From CAVXTF01 sp963701375 (lineage in GTDB: Bacteria; Actinomycetota; Acidimicrobiia; Acidimicrobiales; CAVXTF01): 64,000 nucleotides of DNA. The notes below the pieces were generated by a model. It was not told the DNA's origin and searched no databases. It saw nothing but the letters and a program-made list of their open reading frames with translations. Within the stretch, counting starts at the first letter, position 1. Every line of letters starts with the position of its first letter. The DNA lies in NCBI GenBank assembly GCA_963701375.1, contig CAVOZT010000003.1, forward strand, positions 310,001-374,000. The letters run 5' to 3'. The translations under genes were made by a program, and so were the position numbers. Of this stretch, positions 35,612 to 44,835 are shown one piece after another.

Positions 35612-36558
35612 AAATGAAGAACGCACTTTTGAGCAGGGTTGCCGAATCCATTTTCTGGGTTGGCCGATACGTCGAACGCGCTGAAGGAACTGCCCGGATA
35701 CTCGATGTCGTCGTGTACCAGGCGCTCGAGCAGAGCAGCACTGACGCGACCTCCGCGGCAGCGCGGAGGCTGCTTGCTGTGATGGGGCTGCCCGACGACG
35801 AGAACGCGAGTCTCTGGGAGGTAACCGAACGCTTGGCGCGCGACTCGCGATCAAGATCCTCGATCGCAGGCGCGTTGCGGGCCGCGCGGGAGAACACAAG
35901 AGCCGTGCGCCATGTCGTGCCGGTCGAGATGTGGGAGAGGATTAACGCCACATGGACCGGCCTTCCAGGCCAGTGGGAAGTTGCTCAACTTGCGGGCCCC
36001 GCGGCCTACCTGGCTTTTGTGAAAACCCAGACCGCTGCCATCACCGGGCTTGCAGATACCACCATGAGCCGCGACCAGACGTGGCACTTCTTCACCCTCG
36101 GACGCTGCCTAGAACGCACCGACGTAGTCGCCCGGCAGCTCGCCACCCTTCGGTTCGACGAAGTATCCGACAGCGGGCTCGTCATGCTGTTGAGGTCGTG
36201 CGGGGGTTACGAGCCCTACCTCCGTCTCGCTCACGGGGTAGTCGAGCCAAACCTGGTCCTCAATTTCCTGCTCAAGGACAGGCTGTTTCCCAGGTCAGCT
36301 TTTGCTTCTCTAACTGTCGCCGAGCAGTGCCTCGAGAACATGAACCCGATCGCCGATGGAAGCTGGGACGAGGCGAGGGGCTTGATAGGCATGGCTAGGG
36401 CCGGTCTGGAGTATTCGGAGCCAAGCGCGCTAGCTCACGGCCTGAACGAGCGCCTGGAAGGCCTCCAACGCACCATATCGGCTGTAAACGACACAGTGAC
36501 TAGGAGGTTCTTCGCCAACGACATGCCAACAGCCTGGCGACGGTGGGGCGGATCATGA
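35608..36558 (+). CDS. Alpha-E domain protein (DUF403)
   Basis: The 316-residue, nearly all-helical protein opens KNALLSRVAESIFWVGRYVERAEGTARI, the Alpha-E signature. QTWHFFTLGRCLERTDVVARQL follows near 155 and MLLRSCGGYEPYLRL near 195. The family always sits beside circularly permuted ATP-grasp and transglutaminase-like genes and may act with them in making or cleaving a peptide tag, a proposal from comparative genomics. Both neighbours overlap it by four bases. Biochemical activity unknown. Confidence 0.92.
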   Translation: MKMKNALLSRVAESIFWVGRYVERAEGTARILDVVVYQALEQSSTDATSAAARRLLAVMGLPDDENASLWEVTERLARDSRSRSSIAGALRAARENTRAVRHVVPVEMWERINATWTGLPGQWEVAQLAGPAAYLAFVKTQTAAITGLADTTMSRDQTWHFFTLGRCLERTDVVARQLATLRFDEVSDSGLVMLLRSCGGYEPYLRLAHGVVEPNLVLNFLLKDRLFPRSAFASLTVAEQCLENMNPIADGSWDEARGLIGMARAGLEYSEPSALAHGLNERLEGLQRTISAVNDTVTRRFFANDMPTAWRRWGGS

Positions 36559-36600
36559 ACGAAACGGGCAGTTGGCGGATCATGAACGACAGAGGCGGTT
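36547..36600 (+). repeat. 27-bp direct repeat at Alpha-E/transglutaminase junction
   Basis: Two adjacent 27-bp units (36547-36573 and 36574-36600) begin GGCGGATCATGAACGA and differ at four positions. A degenerate third begins GGCGCATAAAG. Each complete unit supplies an in-frame ATG and encodes RIMNxxGxW. The duplication spans the stop of one gene and the start of the next. Confidence 0.9.
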
Positions 36601-37424
36601 GGCGCATAAAGACCGAGCACGTCACCCGGTTCGCATATTCAGATCCGGCATTCGCCTCCTACAACGAGGTGCGCGTGGTCCCTCAAAGCAACAGCCGGCA
36701 AACCAGACTCGAGGCGAAGCTGGCGACTGCGCCACATGCAGCCCAGTACACGTACTGGGACTACTTCGGGACTCAGGTCGTGGCGTTCAATATCGACCAG
36801 GGCCACCTCGATCTCGAGATCACGAGTTCCTCTTTGGTTGAGACCCAACCCTCCGCGCAGCGTCCAACGGGTACGTGGTCCGACATAAAAGGGGCACAGG
36901 ACAGCTTCGCCGAATACCTCGCCCCCACACCTCGAACCGCCCCCGATGCCGACCTGGCGGACGCCGCCGACGAGCTGAGGAGATCGTCGCCTCTGGCGAC
37001 CATCGAGGCTGTGATGGCCTGGGTCCACGACAGGCTCGAGTACGTTCCAGGAGTGACGGGCGTGCAGACCTCCGCATCGGAAGCCGCCCGTGTAGGGCGA
37101 GGTGTCTGTCAAGATTTCGCGCACTTGTCGCTCTCTTTACTTCGCGCTGCAGGGGTGCCCACGCGATACGTGTCGGGATACCTACACCCGAGCACCGACG
37201 CCGAGATCGGTGACCACGTCTCAGGGGAGAGCCACGCTTGGATCGCTGCCTGGTCAGGAAACTGGTGGGCTTTTGATCCGACGAACGCGATCGAAGTGGG
37301 AGTCCGCCACGTGATGGTCGCCCAGGGACGGGACTACTCCGATGTTCCTCCAGTAAAGGGCGTCTATGCGGGAAACGCCGACAACTCCATGTTTGTCGAG
37401 GTCCTCATCGCAAGGATGGGCTGA
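36555..37424 (+). CDS. Transglutaminase-like cysteine peptidase
   Basis: The 289-residue protein has a beta-rich N-terminal domain (RFAYSDPAFASYNEVRVVP) followed by the papain-like transglutaminase core. Cys is in VGRGVCQDFAHLSLSLLRAAGVPTRYVSGYL, His in GESHAWIAAW and Asp in WWAFDPTNAI, so the triad is complete. The third member of the ATP-grasp/Alpha-E trio, it probably cleaves the product the ATP-grasp makes. ATG 36555 overlaps the Alpha-E stop (ATGA); a second ATG in the 27-bp repeat at 36582 is possible. Confidence 0.92.
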   Translation: MNETGSWRIMNDRGGWRIKTEHVTRFAYSDPAFASYNEVRVVPQSNSRQTRLEAKLATAPHAAQYTYWDYFGTQVVAFNIDQGHLDLEITSSSLVETQPSAQRPTGTWSDIKGAQDSFAEYLAPTPRTAPDADLADAADELRRSSPLATIEAVMAWVHDRLEYVPGVTGVQTSASEAARVGRGVCQDFAHLSLSLLRAAGVPTRYVSGYLHPSTDAEIGDHVSGESHAWIAAWSGNWWAFDPTNAIEVGVRHVMVAQGRDYSDVPPVKGVYAGNADNSMFVEVLIARMG

Positions 37425-37477
37425 TCTCTCGACGTCGGCGTCGGGGTGAAAGGGCTGATTTCTGGAAGGCTGTCGCA

Positions 37478-38083
37478 ATGATCAGATCGGATCCGAAGGT
37501 GGACCTTCACAACTATCTTCAGGCCGCGCGCGACGCCCTGATGTGGAAGCTGGACGGGCTCTCGGAGTACGACATCAGGCGCCCAATGGTGCCGTCCGGC
37601 ACCAACCTTCTGGGTCTCATCAAGCACGTGGCCAGCGTCGAATTCGGGTATTTCGGCGACACCTTCGGCCGTCGCTCAGACGAGCCGCTTCCTTGGTTCG
37701 ACGACGGCGCAGAACCCAACGCGGACATGTGGGCCACCGCCGACGAGTCGCGCGAACAGATAGTGGGGCTCTACCACCGGGCGTGGGCGCATTCGGACGG
37801 CACCATCGACGCGCTCGAGCTCGACGCTGTCGGACACGTGCCTTGGTGGCCCGAAGACAGACGCGAGGTCACATTGCACCGGATCCTCGTCCACGTGATT
37901 GCCGAGACGGATCGGCACGCCGGGCACGCCGACATCGTCCGGGAGCTGATCGATGCCTCGACCGGGCTCCGAGAAGGCAACGACAACATGCCGGATGTCG
38001 ACCAGGCGTGGTGGGAGGACTACCGGACCCGGCTAGAACGAGTGGCGCAGGAAGCTAGCGCCGACGAGGGATGTGACGTATGA
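37478..38083 (+). CDS. DinB-like DUF664 protein, putative mycothiol S-transferase
   Basis: The 201-residue four-helix-bundle protein has the three-His metal site of DinB/DUF664: NLLGLIKHVASVEFGYFGDTFG near residue 45 and LVHVIAETDRHAGHADIVRELID near 130 (two His). Actinobacterial members of this fold include mycothiol-dependent S-transferases. It lies 53 bases after the transglutaminase gene on the same strand; a functional link is not shown. Confidence 0.85.
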   Translation: MIRSDPKVDLHNYLQAARDALMWKLDGLSEYDIRRPMVPSGTNLLGLIKHVASVEFGYFGDTFGRRSDEPLPWFDDGAEPNADMWATADESREQIVGLYHRAWAHSDGTIDALELDAVGHVPWWPEDRREVTLHRILVHVIAETDRHAGHADIVRELIDASTGLREGNDNMPDVDQAWWEDYRTRLERVAQEASADEGCDV

Positions 38084-38171
38084 CCCGAACGAGCATCCTC
38101 ACGAGCTCTTCTCCGACGTCGTCCGATGAGGCCCGAGGGTAGTTGTCCCGCTCGCCATGCGTCGGAGCCGG

Positions 38172-40259
38172 TTAGACCAAGATCGATTCCAGGCTGTCGG
38201 ACGGCAAGGCCTTTGAAAAGAGAAATCCCTGAGCGAGATCGCAACCGGCTGATCGGAGCACCTCGAGCTGGTCGTGGCTCTCGACACCTTCAGCCACGGT
38301 CGTGAGTCCTAGGGCGTGTCCAAGGTCGACGACCGAGCGGACGATCGCATCGTCGGCCCTGTCGGCCGCCACGTCCCGCACGAAGGACGAATCGATTTTG
38401 ACGAAATCAATCGGGAGGCGTTTGAGATAGGTGAGCGACGCATAGCCGGTGCCGAAGTCGTCGACACCGAGGCGCACTCCGAGGTCGCGAAGCTGCGTCA
38501 TGCTCTTCACAACCGCTCCCGTAGCCTCCATGAACGCTGTCTCGGTGATCTCCAGGTCGAGACGCTCGGGTGCAAGTCCGGAGTCGAAAAGAGCGCCCCT
38601 GACGGTATCGACGAGATCGCTGCGAACGAGTTGGCGGGTCGACAAGTTCACGCCCACCCGAGGGGCGCGGCAGCTCCGAGTTGATCCTCCCAGAGCGCCG
38701 CCTGTCGGCAGGCCTCGCGCAGGACCTCAGTGCCTATCCCGACGATCAGCCCGGTCTCCTCGGCGATATCGATGAATCCCGAAGGCAGGATCATCGCATC
38801 GTCGCTGGCCACCCGGACCAGGGCTTCTACGCCAGCAAGGTGGCGGTCCTGTACGTCGAGCAGAGGTTGGTAGTGCACTCGTATCCGATCGTCAACCAGT
38901 GCGTCACGGAGAAGCTGCTCCACGGAAAGTCTCTCCGACGCGGACACCTGCAGGAATTGGTCGAACACGGCAAAACGGTCCTTGCCGCGCTTCTTGGCGA
39001 CGTACATCGCCATGTCGGCGGCTCGCAGAATCTCCGAGACGCTCATCCCATCTCGCGCGAATGCGATGCCGATGCTGACAGACGACTGCACACGCTCGCC
39101 GGCGATCACCAACGGGGCTGCCGCAGCGACGCGCAGGCGTTCCGCTACCACACTTGCTTCAGAAGGATCGTCCAGATCGCCCGCGAACACTGCGAAATTC
39201 GTCACCGGCCAGACGGGCGAGGGTGTCAGATGGCCTTAAAGCCATCTTCATCCGTCCGGCGAGCTCCAGTAGTGCCGCATCCCCCACTTCGTGACCGAAT
39301 ACGTCATTGATGCTCTTGAACCGATCGACGTCAACGTAGAGCACCGCTGTGTGGCGCCCGGAACGCTGATCGCGCGCCAAAGCCTGTCGGAGCCGGTCTG
39401 CGAACAACACACGGTTCGGGAGGCCCGTGAGGGGGTCGTGCGATGCTTGATGCTCGAGCACTTCCACGGCTCGGAGGCGTTCGGTGATGTCCTCCAACTG
39501 CAATATGAAAGATCTCGGCACCCCTGCAACATCAGATGCCGGGGTGGCCGACAGAGTTGCCCAAACCACGCGACCGTCGCTCGCGATGAGGCGGCATTGG
39601 GAGCAATGGGAGTCGATCTCTCCCTTACCTAGATCTTCGAAGACCTTCACCAAGCGGTCGCGGTCGGTCGGATGTGCGAGCGTCAGGAAGTTGGCGTGGC
39701 CTTCGGGTTCGTTGTCCAGGCTCAGCATGGTCGTCAGAGCATCGTTGGCGATCAGGATCTTTCCGGTTCGGTCAACCAACGCAATACCGATGGGAGCGTG
39801 ATGGAAAGCGGCTTGGAATCTCATCTGCGCGCCGCGCACACGTAGGGAATTGACGATGACGCTCGATCCCGCGATATTCACTTCGTTGAGGTTGATATCG
39901 ACGGGTATCTCGTTGCCGTCCTTCTTTCGGACCGCCAACTGAAGCCCCAATCCCATCGACCTGGGTTGGGCCATTGCGACGTAACTCGCACGGTGCTTCT
40001 CGTGAATCTCTCTCACACGCTGAGGCACTAGTACTTCGACAAGCTGGCCCACCAACTCATCCGCCGTGTATCCCACCAGGCGTTCCATTTGCGAGTTGAC
40101 AAGGAGGATCCGACCATCCGTGTCGACGCACAGCATCGGATCGGGCGCGGCGTCGAACAAAAGTCGGAACCGCGAGTCCTCCGACATGCCATCGACGTCC
40201 GGCATGGCAAAAAGAGTATTCACCGTTCTCGAATCTGCACGCCAGTCCTCCAGTTCCAT
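38172..40259 (-). pseudogene. PAS-PAS-GGDEF-EAL cyclic-di-GMP protein, frame broken twice
   Basis: The N-terminal frame has two PAS domains (RFRLLFDAAPDPMLCVDTDGRIL; MRFQAAFHHAPIGIALVDRTGKI) and the start of a GGDEF domain (HDPLTGLPNRVLFADRL). The active-site loop reads AGDEF, not GGDEF. The frame then breaks at the T3 run 39195-39197, continues through the end of GGDEF and the EAL start (GVEALVRV), and breaks again at 38662-38665 before VGVNLSTRQLV. The EAL catalytic residues in ETAFME, DDFGTGYASL, KIDSSFV and AEGVES are visible. Intact, it would be about 695 residues with diguanylate cyclase and/or phosphodiesterase activity. Confidence 0.87.
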
Positions 40260-40414
40260 CCCCCAAACAAGGGAGCCACCGGGGTCTCGGGTGACAGATT
40301 GGCAGGCCGACGCTGAGACAACGTCCGTCGGACAACAGACATCCTAGATGGCACTTCCGCAGGTGAGCGGCTTATCTGCGGAGACGCTGACAGTTGTGCC
40401 CCAGTTGTGTAGCC

Positions 40415-41029
40415 CTATGCACTTTGCCGTTCTTCACGGACGACCCGTAGGCGGTGCACGAAGAGCACGACGACAGCGATCACCGCCAGCGCGCCCAATA
40501 CGTAGCCGGCGTCGTTGAAGTCCTTCAAGACATGGTTGTAGCTGGACCCTAAGGCGTAACCCAGGCTTGCCAGGGCCGTGCACCAAATGGCGCAGCCGAT
40601 GACCGTGAACACCAGGAACTTGGTGAAGACCATCTCGCCCAGGCCGGCCGCGACAGAAACGAAGGAACGCAGGAGCGGGATGAAGCGGCCGAACAACACG
40701 AGCGGCTCGCCGTGACGGTTGAACCACGCCTCGGCACGATCGAGGTCCCGGTGGGTGAGCAGTACGTATTTTCCGAACCGGTCGACCAATGGGCGCCCGC
40801 CGTAGGAGCCGATCAGGTAGCCGGCAGACGACCCCAATACCTCCCCCAAGGTGGCCAGCACGATGACCACAACCAGATTGAGGTGGTGAGGCTCGTTGTG
40901 AATCTGGCCGCTCGCCAACACTCCTCCGAAGATGATGGCCAACTCGGCGCCGACCGGCAGGCCCATTGAGGAGATGAAGCTCAAGACGATGACGGCGGCA
41001 TAGCCCCAGGTCTCGAGAAAATGTTCCAT
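40415..41029 (-). CDS. DedA-family membrane protein
   Basis: The 204-residue protein has several membrane segments. SNARE-associated/DedA motifs are visible: SFISSMGLPVGAELAIIFGGVL, then GEVLGSSAGYLIGSYGG, then FNRHGEPLVLFGRFIPLLRSFVSVAAGLGEM. The GRFIPxxR motif is the family hallmark. DedA proteins are membrane flippases/transporters, several linked to undecaprenyl-phosphate or lipid recycling. GGAGGT lies just before ATG 41029, which decides that start over longer in-frame options. Confidence 0.92.
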   Translation of the reverse strand: MEHFLETWGYAAVIVLSFISSMGLPVGAELAIIFGGVLASGQIHNEPHHLNLVVVIVLATLGEVLGSSAGYLIGSYGGRPLVDRFGKYVLLTHRDLDRAEAWFNRHGEPLVLFGRFIPLLRSFVSVAAGLGEMVFTKFLVFTVIGCAIWCTALASLGYALGSSYNHVLKDFNDAGYVLGALAVIAVVVLFVHRLRVVREERQSA

Positions 41030-41208
41030 GTCCACCTCCGATTTGGGCGATTTGCGCCGCGATTGGTCGAGCGCCCCCCGGAGGAGACCCCCAAATCTAT
41101 GCACAGACGATCTGACGGAACCATGAACGTCGACATGTTCGGTCGGCTCGGGTCAGGCGCGGTTCTATCGGCAATCCCCAATAAGCACTGGCAGTAGCGT
41201 GGGTAGCC

Positions 41209-41766
41209 GTGGGAAACGGCAGCGGATTCGGCTCCTGGGGCCACTTGTCGGGTCGCTTCTTTGCCGCCCTCGTACCCCTTGGTCCGGCGAGAGCGGACGA
41301 ATCCTGGGCGTTGGAGCAACTCCTCAGCGGCGAGCAAGCCCTTTGGCGGCGAATGTCGCGGCCTGACCGCCGCCACGCCGTGAGAGTCGCGAGGGACTCG
41401 GTCCGTGCTCTCGGTTCCGACCGCGCTCCTCGGGAAGTCGTCGCTGCGGCACTTCTTCACGATGTCGGGAAGGTCGAGTCATCGTTCGGGACCTTCGCCC
41501 GGGCGGGAGTTACTTTTGCAGCCATAGCTCTAGGCCGGTCCCGCCTCTTGAGTTGGGCCGGTGCCGCATCGGGAAACGGCCGCCCGTCGCGCCGGGCTCG
41601 AGTCGGGCTCTACCTGACTCACGACAGTCTGGGTGCCGAGCTACTCGAGGACGCGGGAAGCAAGCCACTGACGGTGTCGTGGGCGGCGGAACATCATTTG
41701 GCCCCAGAGCTCTGGACCGTCGACGCCAGCATCGGCGCGGCCCTCAAGGCCGCTGACGGGGACTGA
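41209..41766 (+). CDS. HD-domain protein
   Basis: The 185-residue protein has the metal-binding HD motif AALLLHDVGKVESSFG near residue 85, preceded by RHAVRVARD (first His) and followed by LTHDSLGAELLEDAGS and WAAEHH. This is a small HD phosphohydrolase-like protein of the type common in actinobacteria. Substrate unknown. The start is GTG with no clear ribosome site. It ends 26 bases before a long inverted repeat. Confidence 0.8.
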   Translation: MGNGSGFGSWGHLSGRFFAALVPLGPARADESWALEQLLSGEQALWRRMSRPDRRHAVRVARDSVRALGSDRAPREVVAAALLHDVGKVESSFGTFARAGVTFAAIALGRSRLLSWAGAASGNGRPSRRARVGLYLTHDSLGAELLEDAGSKPLTVSWAAEHHLAPELWTVDASIGAALKAADGD

Positions 41767-41791
41767 CAACAAGCACGGGCCGTTCTGGACC

Positions 41792-41832
41792 TGATCCCTT
41801 GATGCCGGCATTCGATCGGCATCAAGGGATCA
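41792..41832. terminator. 16-bp perfect inverted repeat, bidirectional terminator
   Basis: TGATCCCTTGATGCCG and its exact reverse complement flank a nine-base loop, between the convergent HD-domain and EXORDIUM-like genes. The stem is long and strong. No T-run follows on either side, as is usual for high-GC terminators. Confidence 0.8.
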
Positions 41833-41841
41833 GCCCTTACG

Positions 41842-43344
41842 TCACGTGAGCGAGAAGGTGCTCTTCGGCTTGCGCTTGGTGGTGACGCCCTTGGCGACGA
41901 TCGAGTGGCTGCCCAGTGCGCCGGCGCTCGATCCAGATGGGATGTGGCCCGAGCAGGAGTAGGAGCCTGACGCCGAGGCAGTCGTCGAGCAGATCAACAC
42001 CGATGCGGGCGACGCAAGACCTGTCTTGTACGAGATCTTGACCGTCTCGCCCACAAGGAACCCACCACCGGAAACCGTCACAGCCGCCCCGCGTAGCCCT
42101 GAGGTCGGAGAGATGCTGACGGAGTCCTCGCTCTGGATGCACGAGTAGGAAGGTGCCGCCGCGAAGTCCTGGTTGCTGAACTCCGTTTGGATGAAGTAGT
42201 GGTGCCCGTTGATGGTCTGGTTGTACTTGGCGCCGGCCGTGCCTTGGAAGGAGTTGCTGTCGCCGTAGACGTAGGCACAGTCATCACCGATCTCGTTGCC
42301 TGCGGCATCCCACCACGCCGTGCCTTGCGGATCGGTGATCGTCTCGCTTGTTTCGTGACTCGTGATGCTTATCTCGGTGTCGGCTTGGATGTTTCCGTTG
42401 GGAGACTGGTTGCCTCCGCTGTTCGAGGCTCCGTCAGAGGCGCAAGTGAAACCAGCGGGCGTGTCTACGAAGGCGTAGTTCATGTCCGCGTACAACGGAT
42501 TCCCTGCAAAAGAGTGGTATCCACAGAACCCGCCCGAAGTGCCTGAAGAAGGATTCACGCTGCACGCGCCTCCTTGTGCACCATCGTTGCTGGTGAAGCA
42601 GGTCTCTACGCCCTCAGGCAGGAAGAACATGTACAGGTGCGCAAGATCCTTGGACAGGCTGTGCGCCGTCGTGTAGGCGCTCGCTTCGCTCCCCAGCTGT
42701 GCGTCCGTGATGCACTTGGTGTACGTGTTGTTGGAGCCACTCGACCAGATGACTCCGGGGTCGGGCGTACAGCCGTTTGTCGGGTAGGGGTCGGTGTCCG
42801 TGATCGGCGCCCCAGCGTGGAGCAGGTAGCTGATGTGCACGCCTCCTGAGTTCGTGTACTGCGTGAGTGTGGAGAACACGTTGGAGGTCTTGCCGTTGTC
42901 GGTAGAGGAGTCCGTGATGAACTGGTTGATCAGCGTTTCGTAGCCCGCGGGGATGCTGTAGATGCTGCCACTCGGTACCCAGTAGACGGGCGTGACCGTA
43001 AGCTCACCCGGCGTGGTCGTACCGGTGACGGGGCCGCCATGGAACGTGAGAGGCGGAGAGCCGTTGTACGGAGGACTGGGGGGTGTACCCCCACCTGAAC
43101 CCTGACTCCGAGCACACGCGGTGGGCGCTCCGGTCCGACTCTTCGCCCAGACGATTCCGCCCGCGATCTTCGCGTAGCGCGACGATTGCGACGCGCAAGA
43201 GGCTGCCGCTACCCCCTTGCCCGCGCTCAAGGCACCTACCTGGGCTCCGGCGTACGACGCCAGCCCGAGCGTGACTATTGAGACTGTCGTTGCAATTGTG
43301 ACAAGCGCCAATAGACGGCCGAACCTTGGCCCATCGAGTCTCAT
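41842..43344 (-). CDS. Secreted EXORDIUM-like protein with putative metal motif
   Basis: The 500-residue protein starts with a signal sequence (LLALVTIATTVSIVTLGLASYAGAQ). The central domain resembles plant and bacterial phosphate-induced/EXORDIUM-like proteins: PVYWVPSG, then SITSHETSETITDP near residue 330 and WWDAAGNEIGDDCAY near 350. HETSE-x6 with a downstream GNEIGD recalls a metallopeptidase site, but no activity is known. The C-terminus (about 415-490) is an IPT/TIG-like domain (SISPTSGLRGAAVTVSGGGF). GGAGGAAACG precedes the ATG. It is an extracellular protein of unknown role. Confidence 0.8.
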   Translation of the reverse strand: MRLDGPRFGRLLALVTIATTVSIVTLGLASYAGAQVGALSAGKGVAAASCASQSSRYAKIAGGIVWAKSRTGAPTACARSQGSGGGTPPSPPYNGSPPLTFHGGPVTGTTTPGELTVTPVYWVPSGSIYSIPAGYETLINQFITDSSTDNGKTSNVFSTLTQYTNSGGVHISYLLHAGAPITDTDPYPTNGCTPDPGVIWSSGSNNTYTKCITDAQLGSEASAYTTAHSLSKDLAHLYMFFLPEGVETCFTSNDGAQGGACSVNPSSGTSGGFCGYHSFAGNPLYADMNYAFVDTPAGFTCASDGASNSGGNQSPNGNIQADTEISITSHETSETITDPQGTAWWDAAGNEIGDDCAYVYGDSNSFQGTAGAKYNQTINGHHYFIQTEFSNQDFAAAPSYSCIQSEDSVSISPTSGLRGAAVTVSGGGFLVGETVKISYKTGLASPASVLICSTTASASGSYSCSGHIPSGSSAGALGSHSIVAKGVTTKRKPKSTFSLT

Positions 43345-43523
43345 CGTTTCCTCCGCCTTGGTCTGAACGAATTGGGGTAGACGAGCGAACCTCGTCGCCC
43401 GGCTGGTCGGACATTACGACAATGATCCGCGAATGGAAAGGATCAAAATTGAGGGTTATCCCCGGGTGTGTGACGGCGCGGTCCTTATGGCACTTCGCGC
43501 TCCCGCAGAGGTATCCCGCGAGG

Positions 43524-44792
43524 CTAGGAAGGGGGCTGACCAAGCGTGGCAGCGTGTGAAACGAGGAAGCTGTTCGGGGGATAGAGGTCGATTCCGTCCG
43601 GGACGTTGAGATAGCCCGGAGTCGCTCCAGGGACACCGGTGTGGCCGTACTGCCAAACAATCTTGTTGGTCCGCGGGTCCACGACGATCACCCTGTCGTT
43701 CCAATCGTCGTTGCACAGGATGTTCCCGTTCGGAAGCGGCAATGCGAGCGACGGATGGTTCAGCGAGTTCGCGCCCGTGGGATCGAAACGCCACAGGGCC
43801 CCGCCCGCGGAGTTGAAGATCACGATCTGGCCCGGTGAGGAGTAGTTGACCGTCAAGTATCGGTTAGGGCCGATCTCGTTCGTGTCAGACGGGTAGAGCA
43901 CACCGGGCGGGTTGGTTGACCAGTACACCGTGCCGTTCAACCCCATCTCGTCCACCCAGTCCCCGTTGATCTCGGTGACCAGCCAATGCCCGTTTCTCAT
44001 CGGGAAGACTCCGTTCGGACTGCCGAACGTGGATGGTGGATTGTGCGCGCAAGCGCCCACCTGTCCGAATTGCCGGGTGACCACGTGGCTTCCGGGTGCA
44101 ATGAGAACGATTCGACAGTTCTTGATGTCAGCCGAGACGACGTAGCCGTCGGGCAGAAGCATGGCGTCATCGGGGTTCCACAGCTGATTAGGGCCGGACC
44201 CGGGTACCCCGGGAGTGCCGTACCGCCAGACAATTCGTCTCGAGGCAATGTCGATGACACTTATGACAAAATTGTCCTCCTGTGTGGCGATGATCTCCTT
44301 GCCGTCAGGGGTGAAGAATGCATCGTCGGGTATCAAGAATGTCTGCCCCGGCGCGAGCGAATTTGGTCCGGGGAATTGCCAACGGACCCGGCCCTGCGGG
44401 TCGATGATCAGGAGGCGGTCGTTCTCCTTGTCGGCGATCATGATCGGCCCTGGCAGGACCGACGGGTCCGACCCGGGCTGTAGGTATCCGGGGCCCGAAG
44501 GGTCGGACAACAAGCTCGGCGATTGGTTGCGCGAATTGTCTTGCCGTGATGCTGTCGGGACGGTGCCGGTCGGCGCCGCATCGTTTGTCTGGTGCTTCGT
44601 CGGCCCGTGTGTCGACGGCGCGATGATCCAGATGAGAACGGCAGCAAAGACGACGAGCACTACCATCAGCCGTCTCCGCCGGTAGGCGGCTTTCGTGGGT
44701 TGACGCCGTCGCGGTGCAGAAGGGTCGCTACTGCCGTCCGCTATCACCAGCGATCTTCTCGTTTCGAAATGGCGCGGTCGGCGCGGGACCAT
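43524..44792 (-). CDS. Membrane-anchored beta-propeller (PQQ/arylsulfotransferase-like)
   Basis: The 422-residue protein has a basic cytoplasmic start, one membrane span (about residues 42-60, LMVVLVVFAAVLIWIIA), a polar linker, and a propeller of repeated blades: NDRLLIIDPQGRVRWQF, NFVISVIDIASRRIVWRYG and NDRVIVVDPRTNKIVWQYG. Such blades occur in PQQ-like and arylsulfotransferase-type proteins. The catalytic His of arylsulfotransferases was not identified. It lies 44 bases downstream of dprE2 on the same strand, so it may end that operon. Confidence 0.78.
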   Translation of the reverse strand: MVPRRPRHFETRRSLVIADGSSDPSAPRRRQPTKAAYRRRRLMVVLVVFAAVLIWIIAPSTHGPTKHQTNDAAPTGTVPTASRQDNSRNQSPSLLSDPSGPGYLQPGSDPSVLPGPIMIADKENDRLLIIDPQGRVRWQFPGPNSLAPGQTFLIPDDAFFTPDGKEIIATQEDNFVISVIDIASRRIVWRYGTPGVPGSGPNQLWNPDDAMLLPDGYVVSADIKNCRIVLIAPGSHVVTRQFGQVGACAHNPPSTFGSPNGVFPMRNGHWLVTEINGDWVDEMGLNGTVYWSTNPPGVLYPSDTNEIGPNRYLTVNYSSPGQIVIFNSAGGALWRFDPTGANSLNHPSLALPLPNGNILCNDDWNDRVIVVDPRTNKIVWQYGHTGVPGATPGYLNVPDGIDLYPPNSFLVSHAATLGQPPS

Positions 44793-44835
44793 CGCATCGT
44801 TTCACTGTACGTGCGCGTCATCTCTAGCTTGGTCA

